From Bipalium vagum (Eukaryota; Platyhelminthes; Tricladida; Geoplanidae), in assembly GCA_037834085.1 (NCBI GenBank), contig JBBMKC010197275.1, positions 1 through 35,906 on the forward strand: DNA of 35,906 nucleotides, given 5' to 3'. The position numbers were made by a program, and so were the translations under genes. Below are positions 12,788 to 24,800 of the stretch, piece by piece; position 1 is the first letter of the stretch, and each line of letters begins with the position of its first letter. The notes below the pieces were generated by a model. The model saw only the letters and a program-made list of their open reading frames with translations. It was not told where the DNA came from and searched no databases.

Positions 12788-12793
12788 TTTATT
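12788..12793 (-). terminator. lipin poly(A) signal AATAAA
   Basis: AATAAA on the minus strand, about 70 bases beyond the lipin stop codon at 12862-12864. Further copies occur slightly downstream, so the site used is uncertain. Confidence 0.5.
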
Positions 12794-12861
12794 AATATTA
12801 ACAATAAAAATAAGTTTTCTGTAGAATTACAACCTGATTTAAAATGTAGACATTGATTGTC

Positions 12862-15800
12862 TTAATTTGTGTTTAAAACGTCTTCATTTCTCCAAAAGGT
12901 AAAAGATGAATATTCCTGGGAATAGCTTAGCTCAGTATATTTAGATGGAAAGTATTGGTTGACCAGTTGAGTTAATGAATCGTATGTCTTAATGGAGTTT
13001 GAAAAACTTGATTCCAGAGCTTTGTTACTAAGTTCTCCTTTTTTATTGACCGTAAAAATTTTGCTTTCAGGAATGCCTACAGATCTGTATGTAATTTCGT
13101 CGGAAGGTTTATTTCCAAACCCTGCGTATAATGAGTTCTGACTTTCATCCAAAGGATAGAGAGATTTTAAGTCATTCAAACAGTTAATCTTAAATTCTTC
13201 AGGTGTTTTGTCAATAACCTCTCTAATAAAACAAAGAAAAATAAATCATAAATTCATTACAAAATACTTCTTAAAAGCTATAAATAATGAATTTGGAGCT
13301 AATAAAAGAGGTCCATCTGGAAGAAACATATCTTGTTGTTGAACATTTTGCAGATATTCCCTTGTTTGGTCTGCCTGTCCAATTGCCCTTGCACTTAGAT
13401 AAACAAAACGGAAGAAGTTAGTTTGGATGCTGTTATACAATTTCACTATTCCAGATTGTGTCCAGTCTAATCCCAACCAAGGAGCTAATTGTCCCCAGAC
13501 ATCTGATCTGAATAAAAATTAGGTTTATTAAAAAGAATACATTTGAATTAAATTTTCATTATTGAATTGATTGGTGATATCAAAATGGTGTTTGCATCAA
13601 AAACTCATGAACTTGTCTCCTGGAATTGACAACAACCAAGTAAAACTCAGTCAGTCAAATCGAGGGTAAACATCATACAGAATGACTTATTAAAAATACC
13701 TTGAATGTATTACCTATTTCTGATAAATAGATAAATTCTTTTTAAATTATGCTTTATATTTTAGTTTAAAAAGAATTTTTATTTCTAAATTGTTTTATTT
13801 ATTTATTAACACTAAAATTTAAGAATTTAATTTAAAATTAAAAACAATAAATAATCAAATTATAAAAATATAATTGTAAAGTGATATATGGAAATATATT
13901 AATTGGAACATAGAATATAAAATTTGAATATGTTAGATTATATAGAAAATATTTTAAATCACTAAATGTCTTTTCAATGTCGCATTGAAAAGTTGTTTTA
14001 ATGATTTATTTCAAGGTTGATTTTATTAATTCTTATGAAAAAATAGTTGGGCTTACCCAAGACATCCCCCGGGGAAAAATAAGTAACGAAAACCATAAAT
14101 AAGGTATAAATACTAATACTAATAATATTAATAATTAAAAATAATGAAAACCGAAAAGTAATTTAAAAATTTCTAGGAATTTTATTTTAGAAATACTTAA
14201 AAAAATAAAATAACCCTCCAAAAGTAATTTGTATTTTAAAGAAGCCTGAAAGAGGTATTTTAATAAATATTAGGGATCATAATAAATTAATTTTTAGGGA
14301 TTTCTTAGGGAATTTTAGAATTTTGATAAAATTTTTAGAATTTTAAGTACAATTCCGAGAATTTTTCCCAGATGAAGAGCAGTCCCAAATAGTATATAAG
14401 CAAAGGGATTTCAGTAGATTTTCACCCCTCAGAGAGCATAGTTTAATCAGACTTGCGACGAAAGAATCAGATTTGAGACGACAGATTAAGACTTACAAAG
14501 GATCAGATTTGCGACGACAGAATCAGATTTGAGACGACAGATTCAGACTTACAAAGGATTAGATTTACGACGACAGAATCAGATTTGAGACGAATTTAGA
14601 CTTACGGCAGATACAACCAAGTACTATTTTTCATTCCTGGCTATGCTTAAAATTCCCCACCAACGGGTTATCGGTGAGTAGCCGTTAGGGCTCAGACGAT
14701 AACTCGGGAGTTTTAGCACCAAATAAACTATAAGGTTTTTCTTTTTTTTTACTGTAATTTAAGTAACCATTAATTTTGATTAAGATAGAGTATATTAATT
14801 AGACTTTGAATTTAACATTATAATTACTTTTTTATACTAAAGAACTTATTATTTTATTAATTACTTTGATTGTTGTTCGATTACATTACATTTCGAAGAG
14901 TGGTTTGATTGTGACACATTTCAGACATTTATTGTGATCCCAGACTTGTGTATTATCTTTTTTTTTGAATTTCAGTATACTGTATTTTGTGTTGGTGTGG
15001 TATAAATACAAGTGTTGCTTTACTGATTGTTTTTTTTGCACCACCTAAGATTGGAAGTCAGGTTTAAATTTGATACTCTAAATATTGAACAAAATGAAAC
15101 TTACCATTCGAATTATATTAATAATAGAATGTAAAAATTAATATGTTAGAAATTTTATTGAATGGAAATTCTTTGCTCAATCAAATTGATTTGCTGCTTG
15201 CAATTTGTACTAGGTTTAATTTTAAGACAAACACCTCTTTTCTCAATTTCTAGTGCGAATGTCTAGTTTATAATATATATTGCAGTGGAGAAGACTTTTA
15301 TGCAGCATTAGGTTACACAAATTTTCCTCTCTTATTCTACATTCTAAAGTAAACAAATTAATTTTACCTGCATCTCCAAAATATTATTATTTTCAAAGCT
15401 GTGCTGCCAAATAAATGTATTTTCAGTTCATTTAGTTTTCAAACCAAACTTAAGATTATTAAACTAAACCATAATAAAATTATATATATGTATATGATAA
15501 CAATTTAAAGATAGAACTTTTTCTTTTAAGACATTTTGTAAAAAGTATTAATATATTATTATTAGTTTATTATATTTATTATTTATTATTATATTTATAA
15601 AATGTTTCATAATAAAAATGTTTCATAAATAAAATATTTATTATTATTTATTAATATATATTACAATATTGAAAAAAATTTTAAAATGAAAATAATACTT
15701 TGTGATTGTTCCATCAATGTCCGATACGACAATACGATCTGAATAATGCCACAAGTAAACTTTGCATCCTACTTTTATTGTTCCTCTGTATTTTCCAGTT

Positions 15801-18800
15801 ATAACGTAAAACAGTTCATTCACCCCTTCATTCAACTTCAAAAGTTTCTAACAATTTCCATTAAAACAATTCATTAACAATATTGGACAATTTTACAAGC
15901 TTTTCTTTGGGCAAAACATTGGTCTTCTTTATCCCATTAGTCGCAAAATGAATTGCAGAATCATCCACTGATCGAGGCGGAATATTGTTTGCAGGAATTA
16001 AATTATTGTTTGATTTCAGATCTAAATGTTTCAGTTTATTATCAATTTGACCACCATCTTCTTCCTTGTTTTCCGAAAAATAGATATCACCACTCAATGT
16101 ACGAATACGACAGGTATAAATATGACTGTGGTCTTCATTGATATTTATCACGTTGGTGGAAGACTTTTTATCTATATCATCTATACTTTCTTCGTTCATT
16201 GTTCCCCATCGTAACCAGGTTCTGTAGCTTTTTTGTATCTTCTTTTTTGAATTTGAAATGTCTGCTACAAAAGACTGCAATAATAATATAAATAATATCA
16301 CTATTTATAATAATTTACCCCAGATATCTTTTGATTATAGGCGAGTTGTGCTATCAGAATTATTGAAAATGTTTTCCAGTTCATGAACTTATTATTGTAC
16401 AAAATAACTAAATTTGGATTGTTGATGATTTCATATGGGTTTTTTGAAAATTCCTCAAAACTCAATAGTTGAGACACGAAAATGTCTAAAGATTTAGGAT
16501 TTACGGACGTTAAATTTTCAAAGCCTTCACAAAGGGATAGTTTGACTTCTCCAAATGCATCAAACCTGCAAAACAGGAATAATTTCGGAAAAATAGTTCA
16601 CTGAATTTTTAAAAAAATTTATTTAAAATTTTGAAAGAATAATGATTATTAGGTGTATCGGTAAATAAAGCAGTTTTCCTTAAAAACAGAACACGAAAAA
16701 TTCAAAAGATACAGAATATTTTATTCAAAGAAATTTTCCTTATTAACTACATATTTTTTCCATCTTTCAAGTAATTTGCAGATGCTGTCACAAAATAATT
16801 TTCTTGTTTGGAGTCGAATCATTCAGAGACCTATTTTTGGACATCTTTGTCAGTCTTGAAGTCATCATAGAAGTATAGTAAGTTTCTACAGCAGTTTTCC
16901 CATAATAAAATAACGCATCGTAACTCCCGCAAATGCTCTTTTCCAGGATTAAATTTTGTCATTCTTAAATCTAGGAAGATTTAAAATATTAAAACTCTAA
17001 TAATATTTATATGATTATCCTAGTAAACAATAGATATTAAAACAAAATACGATGTATAATCAATAAGATTTAGTTTATCTTTATATCATAAAAAGTAGAT
17101 TTAAAAATCCCCATTCTTTAACGGTACATCTAATAGACAATAATTAAGAAAATAAATAAATGAACTAATGATCAATGAAAAAGTAAAACTCTAGAACGGT
17201 ATTTCATAACATTGATAAGCTCAGTTTTAAAACTACCGTAATCAAAGTTTGTTTTAGTCTTAATAAATTATTGTTGACATAATGCAGCAAAAACTCAGTA
17301 ACTTTATATTTCCTTGAGGTTATACTATGTAAAAATGCTATTAAATTAAAGGTTGAGTTATTTCTAATGGTTAGAAATAAAATATTGTAATAAATAATTA
17401 AAATATAAAATATGATTAAATATAAAACAGTCTTTCTTAATAGCATTTCTATCTTTATGTAAATATTCTTTATTCTATGAAATGTGTTTTAGATATAATC
17501 AGATATATATGTCAAGAGTATAGAACAAAGAAGAGTCATTAATGATGACAACTACTTTAAATTCCTGCAAAATCTGAAGGACAAATATCAACATGGAAAC
17601 ATCATCATTATGAAACACAACGTTTTCTTTCATGTAGTCACATTTCCAAATTCTTTCTTAGACCAAAATGCAATCAAGCGAATCCAGCTTCCACTTTACT
17701 CTCCTGACATTAAACTGGTGGACCACTTCCTATTCCGAAATTTAGAGTCAAAGATAAGAATAAAAATATTCAAATCCGTGCACGAAATAAAAATGTTTAT
17801 ATACAGTTCTTCGGAGAGCGGACAACATACAAGATAATCCGTGAGTTAAACCGATTGAGAGGAGATTCGAACAGTACCATTTTGTGTCACATTAAATTGA
17901 GTATTGAAAATAAAATGTTAACCGATTTCTGGAATAAATGTATTTTTATAAACTCTGTGTTTTGACTTCTATAATTAATTTAAACAAAATTCCAAAAGCT
18001 CGCATTTATGGTAAGAGAGAAGGTCATCTATATAATCTAATTGGTTTTTCATGACATTACTTTTGAGCTGTTTTGTTAATAAATTTTAAAAATTAATTTT
18101 TTAATTGAATTGCATTGTTGAAATTGGTTTAATATTTTAAATGTTGGAGGTCAACAGTATGTGTCTGCTTAAGAGTGAAATTTTAAGACATCAATGATAA
18201 CTAATTTATTGGAAAAACACATTTCAACTCATTTTCTCTTTAAAAGAATCAATTGGAAATAATTGAAATAATTGTTCAGCATACTTCAGTTTTGAAAAAA
18301 TGAGATTTTACCGAAAAAAAATTTTTTAAAACTCATAACCTGAACTTTTTCCCCATTCGTTCTGGTAAATGAAAATATTAAAAAAATAATTATACTTCAC
18401 ATGATCGAGGTTTTATCTTACATTTGAATTAATTTGTTGTCTGTAAATATTTCATCAGAGCTTCGATAACCAGGATCGATCGGATCAGTTGCGTGTTCGA
18501 ACGAATCACTTAAACCATTTTTAGATTAAATTATTTTTCAAAAAATAAAAATTTTTACTTTTCAAAAAATGTGTTTGATATTGGACTTTGGTTTGATTCA
18601 TCTAAAATATCCGTGGCGTGATAAAGCGTTTAGAGTTACAAAACAGTTCGTAAAATAGTACATTATATTTTTTGATTATTATTAATGAAGACCACATTTT
18701 CAGATATCAAAATAATTAAGTACATAACTTGTAACAATAAAAAATAGAGAGATTTTAAAGTAAATTCCATTTTTACATCGCTTAACCTTTATTTCTTTTA

Positions 18801-21800
18801 ATTGTGGCCTCAAGAAAAGTACATTAAAGAAATATATTAAAATATATATATAAATAGAAATTATTTTTTAAAAAATTTCGTATTTAATTTCTGAGAGCAA
18901 TGATTCTAAAATTATTATTATGACAACCAAATAGTATTTTATTGCATTTATTATTATTTTTTTTTATTATTATTTAATGCACAAAAATGCATTTTCGTTT
19001 AAAAAATAAATTTTAAAGGTACAATTTTAAATAATTGCACGTAATAATTATTGATTTATTAATAATGATTTATTATAAATAATTATTAAGTAATTTAAAA
19101 ATAATTTTTTATATATTTTAATTTATGTTATTATGGTAAGTAAAATTAAATACAATAATCCAATGTCATGAAATGCACTTCAACTTCAATTCAAATCGAA
19201 AGAAGTATTTCAATGCTAAAAGCCATTTTTCAACCTTTTAGACATTAAACTAAGAAATCTCGGGAATTATTTTATTTATTTTTTGAACGGATTGAATATT
19301 ACCGTGCCGTGAATACGATTGTGTATTCAATATCTAATTTTTTATAAAATTTTTTTTTAAAATAGGTTTTGAAACTTTTTGCAAAAACTTTACAAAGTAA
19401 TTTCATTTTTTAGAAATATTTGCATTATTTTTAAGAAAATTATCACTTTTTTTCGAAAAATGTTGCATATTTTTGGTTGTCCTAATTATTATAATAGGTC
19501 AAAATGGCCTGCATAAGAAAGAAACAAAGAACTATTTCTATTTTCTACAGAGATTCCCTGTCCTTTTCTGAGGATCCTGTGTACTTAATTCACTTGCTCC
19601 GAAAACTAATTAACTGCTTTATGGTCTTCAATTTTATCACTTTTAAAAAATATAATGACATTGTTTTTACCCCAATAATATTATAAATTTTAAAAATATA
19701 TTCACACCGTTGTTATGGTTGTTTCTAAGCGATTTACAAAATTGACAATTCTAAGTAAACAAATGAATTAGTGTTCTTTAAACAAGGATTCCATTTTTAA
19801 AGAAATGGTTTAAGTTTCATAAGTAATCCATACATTAAGAATTTTTATATATTTTATTTCGGTTAATTTTTTTTCGATGCATTTATGTGATATATCTAGG
19901 ACTTCTGCCATATGATGTACAGTAATTAGGTAATCCGATTCGATAATTTCCCTGATTTGGCCATCAATATTTTCCAGTGGACGACTAGAAAGTAATTCGG
20001 CGAAATTTGACATAACAATTTTGACATTGTTTTTCTTTGAAAAAATTTTGTGAAGAATTGTTTTTTGAAAATCATGTATTTTTTATCGACTTGGTCAAAA
20101 AAGAGACTTGAGACGAATCACAAAAAAATAACAAAAGCAAATTATTTTCTTAAAGACAAACACAAATATTTAAAAGCACAAAAAATGTGGTGGACAGTTT
20201 GATGAACATAATTTTCATCTTTAGACAGTAGTGAATAGGCTCTCCATTCATCACCAGTAAAGTGGCTGATTTTCTGTCTCCTACTAACTTCAAAAATATG
20301 TTTGCATTCTTGGAGTAGTCCATAAGAAAACACTTAACTCATGATCAGGAGCACGCTCTAGGAGCATGAACATGGACCCGCCCATTTTTATTAGATTTTT
20401 CAAGAAAAAATCTCACACTGTTTCCTATTTCTACATAGAAATTTATAACGACAGATTTTGAAACTGACTTTTGTGATCTACCCAGGGCCCATAAATATAA
20501 TAAATGAACATATTTATTTATATGTATTTTGAATTTCTCAAAAAATGATTTTCTTCTAATCAAAAAATATCTATTGAAATTTATGCAAGTTTTCCTATAG
20601 CAGCACCATGAAAACACAGTGAAATTTTTGTATGTGCGCATTCCTTGAATATCGTGTCACAGTCATTGTATTTATTAAAAATCATTAATATTATTATTAT
20701 AAGTTACCTGATCCAAAAAACAGACTGTTTTCTCTTAAAAATCAAAATTGCATCGGATGGAACACTATGCTGTTTATTAATTTAATATTCATTTCTTTAT
20801 TATCTACATGAAAAAATTGATATCGGTCAAAAAAGAGACTTGATAGTCATTTCGGTCCAAAAAACATGATCCGAATTGTTTTGAAAATGACTGGTTTAAA
20901 CAAAAGTTAACAAATAATTATTTATCATCAGTTTAAATAAATAAAATAAACTAAAATCAGTTTAAAAATATTTATTAAAAAGTAATTTTTAAAGTATAAA
21001 ACTCTTCAAAAATTAAGTTATAAAAATCCGCAAATATCAATCAAATATAAATGTTCATTAAAAAAATAAACATTTTCACAGATAATTTTATATAAAATGA
21101 AAAAGTTTTTTATTAATTATATTTTATTATATAAACTTTTACTTGAAATGTTTTATTTAAGATTTTTAATTAATAAATTATTTTTAAATTACATTTAAAC
21201 TTTAAAATTTATTTTTATAAATATCATTACAATATTAAAACAATCTGACTAAAGAAATTTTTTGTTGCATCCTTTTAAACAACCATACACCTTCAAATTT
21301 TTTGAAAATTAAAAATATGAAACTTCCAAAGTGATTCGTGCTTTATTCGACAAAGAAGATAAAATTTTCGAAAGAAAATCAAACAGTTTTATTAATGATT
21401 AATTTTGAACATTTATAATGACTATCAAAAAATATTTTCAGTGAAATTTTACATTCAAAAACTTTTGTTGGAAAAAACAGCAGAATAAGAAATATTATTC
21501 AAAGTATTTTTTTGTTTTTATCATTGTAATTTTAATTAAAATTAAATGTAGTGTTCCTAAATCAAGTATACATAGTATCTTTCATCTTTAGCTTGGTCAA
21601 AGTTTAAATCATCGTTAGAATACAATGATAATGGGTACTTTTAACGAAAATTACATCTTAACCAAAATGTATTTAAAATAATTACTTTGGATAATATCAG
21701 AAACTTCTTCAGAAGTATTTCGACGTTGATTTATTTCATTAGATACAGTACCTTTGTCTTGATTACTGGATAATTCAGGATCTGCGTCCTTTTGAAGAAA

Positions 21801-24800
21801 AACCATTGTGTTATTTTGTCACAATATTAAAATAAAAAGCTTTTGATCATTAAAAAAAACTAATTTTAAGTATACTTTGTTAAAAAAAATAATTCAAATA
21901 TTATTATTAGAAAAATAAATGCCTGTGTTTTATTATTCGATGTCTTAAGTGGTTCTATGTTTAACTTTTGTAAAATTAAATATTATTAGTTACATCTTCA
22001 AGAAGAATTTCTTTAAAAATTTTAATACTTCTAAAGGAACAACGTTTATACGGCCAAGGAATCAGAAATATATAAAGAATAAAATAATTTTTCAGAAGTT
22101 TCAAATTAAAAGTGAAAATAACCAATGTCGTTGACAGAAATTCCCATTGACAATGATCAATTAAGCAAATTCGTTTACAGTAATCAGCAATGACAATCGT
22201 CATCGAGAAATTTAGAAAAAAAGTATGGCACAAATTGATGGAATATAAAACCAAGATAGTACAGTGGAGTTCGGCTACTTCGGTGACGTCTAATCCGTAA
22301 AATTTTTATAGTTCCAATTTTTAATATAGGATTTATTATTTGTACAATTCAGCCTAATCCGGATAAAAATTAATAAATAAAATATATAATAACATAAAAA
22401 AGTTGAAACAACATAAAAGAAATTTGACAGAATATTATTTAAAATTAAAATCAATAAAATAGATATAGTAAAGCTGCAATAAGTGATGATAATGAAAATG
22501 ATGTCAATGAACAAAATTTGGGGGAAATAATCCAATAAGTGAGAGAATATCATAATGAGTATGTTAAAGAATATTATTTTTTAAAAGACTCTCTTAATGA
22601 AGGTAGAAAAGGAAGTTATTTATTCATCAAAGCAATTGAAAATCACATCATACTTTGATAGAGTTTAAAATTTTATTAAATAAATATTTCAAAAAATATT
22701 TGGTTATTGTGAGATCCATATTATCATGGTTCAGCTAATCCAAATATCGCACACTCTGGAAGCAGAATTACTGTCACGGTAATCCGGATGAACCGAACTA
22801 CACTGTTTTACTTCTATGCAACATATACATAATTTCTCAATTAAGTTTTAGAGAGCAACTAGAACTGGATTTTACACGATAATATTTTATATTTGTCTTA
22901 ATGGTTAATTCATAACATGGTTTTATAATAATTCATAAGAGCTTTTTGAATCCTGATGAAACAATGATACAGATAAATATCTCCAGTATATAGATTAGAT
23001 GCACTCCAATAGATTATTTGTCTCAATTATTGGAGGCAATTTTAGGGTAATTATTAGTTCTATTTTAATTTTTGAACTTTCGAAAAATTAATAACCTTAA
23101 ATTCCAAAGACAACCCTTCCCTACCTAGATGAATTTAATAAATTATTCTCATTTCACTTCATTTTAACATGTCTATAAATGTCATTTTGAAAATGATATT
23201 ATTTTAACTAATTGTTAAAAATTATTATTATTAATTATAATTTTAATTAAAAAGTTGATGTTCGTTCAATTCGATAAAAATATGATTATAATTACTTCTA
23301 GTTCAAAGTAAGCCTGGCCCGTAGGTTCAACTCGCATATTGAGATCTTTAACGAATTCATTATTCAAATAAAGATCAACCTAAATAATTTTAAATGATAA
23401 AAAAATGCTAAGATCTGAAAAAAATTAATTATAATTAAAAAAATGCTGAAAATATTATCTATTTTAAATCTGGTAAATAAAATTTATTATCTTTTATATA
23501 ATATTTATTATTTATATTATTATATTATTTTAAGTATAATAATAATAATAATAATTTTTTTTTTAAAAAAAAATTTCAACATATGAAAGTGAACTAAAGT
23601 TAACATTTTGTGAATCCCGACACAATTACTCATACACAGGCAATTGAATCGTACTATGCAAAAGTAAAATACATCATAAAATAAGGGGGAAATAAGTAAT
23701 TTAGAAAAATATAGGAGGTAAAAAAGTAATTGATTTATTCTGGGAGGGAAAGGTAATTGATTTATTATTATTAAAGGTAATTGATCCCAATAGTGTAAAT
23801 AAAATAAAAAATTTGATAACATTTTGTTATTCAATAAATTCTTTGGAAATCACTCATTAAAAGAACGAAAACCTATTAGTTAATTTTCTGAGTTAAAACT
23901 ATCGTACCTAAATCATTATTTCTTCCAAGAAAAAATTTTAATAAGATAAAATATCTGTTAAGGTAAAAATGATTAGAGATTCACATCATAATTTAAAGGA
24001 AAATAAGTGAACTGAAAAAAGATTCCTCAAGTAAATTATTTTATTGTTTTAATTTTAGAAATTAGTCTAATTAGAGGATAGAAATCCAGGGTATAAATAG
24101 TACATATCATTTCAGTTTCATAGAGCAAGACAAATTTGTTTCGTTGTGACAGAAACAGGTAAGAAAAAAACTATTTCTACAGGGATATTATTGAGTTCTT
24201 TGCTTCAACTAAAATAATTACGTGTCCTTAATTAAGGAAACATATGGAATCAAAAAAATCTCTGGTTTATTGTCCTTATCAATTGAAGTACAAAATATGT
24301 TTTGTACTATTTTATTATTTCTCGTATAACTTTGAATCTTTGAACTACATAAACCCAAAAACTAATATTGATTATTATTATTGATTATCATCACAGATCT
24401 CAACTTTAATTTCGAAGACTAAAATTTTTTATGTTCATGATTTTAAATAAAAATCATAAAACTCAAGATTGACCAAACCACTTACGACATAAACTACAAA
24501 GATTTTTAATATTAGTCTTATGAATAAAAAAAAATAACTTAAAATCAAATTTATAAAAATGTACTAATATCAAAAATATAGTTCTGACAAAAAAAATTTT
24601 TCGTGTCATGTCCACAGATTATAAATGTCAACTTCATTCTCTGATGTCTGACTCTACAAATTCATTTCGATTCTGTCTACCGATATACCGCAGTAAATAT
24701 TATAATATTTATTGTTAAGCGTAAATTGTCTCGACCATCAGTTCAATGCCAAATTTTATTGTTATAATATATACACGGCTTTGTACAATCAAAATTCTTC

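Larger units (their letters stand above)
14046..15091 (+). mobile_element. solo LTR, copy 1 (probably Ty3/Gypsy-type fossil)
   Basis: A 1,046-base element inside lipin intron 8, antisense to the gene. It is flanked by AAAT on both sides (14042-14045 and 15092-15095). It begins near GTTGGGCTTACCC and ends ATTGAACA, nearly complementary ends as LTRs have. A TATA-like TATATAAG lies at 14393-14400, AATAAA signals near 14724 and 15004, and a stem-loop at 14667-14703. A second copy at 29860-31011 matches over most of its length. No internal gag or pol is attached, so it is a solo LTR left by recombination. The 4-base duplication favours Ty3/Gypsy over Copia or BEL. Old enough to have diverged visibly from copy 2. 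Confidence 0.75.

Noticed and set aside
14448-14616. CRISPR-like array
   Set aside because: The repeats are head-to-tail without unique spacers, inside a eukaryotic LTR.
15953-16214. Two overlapping plus-strand open frames
   Set aside because: They lie opposite lipin exon 7, whose minus-strand frame is continuous and phase-consistent.
17204-17446. 80-codon minus-strand frame in lipin intron 5
   Set aside because: Splicing it in would break the otherwise consistent exon phases, and it resembles no lipin or transposon segment.
22290-22553. 87-codon minus-strand frame
   Set aside because: It lies within the pogo-like element, is low-complexity Ile/Leu/Phe and has no resemblance to a transposase.
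23520-23834. 104-codon minus-strand frame
   Set aside because: Begins in ordinary AT-rich DNA and ends in poly-Ile/Lys from an ATA/AAT tract; no gene-like features and it lies within a lipin intron.
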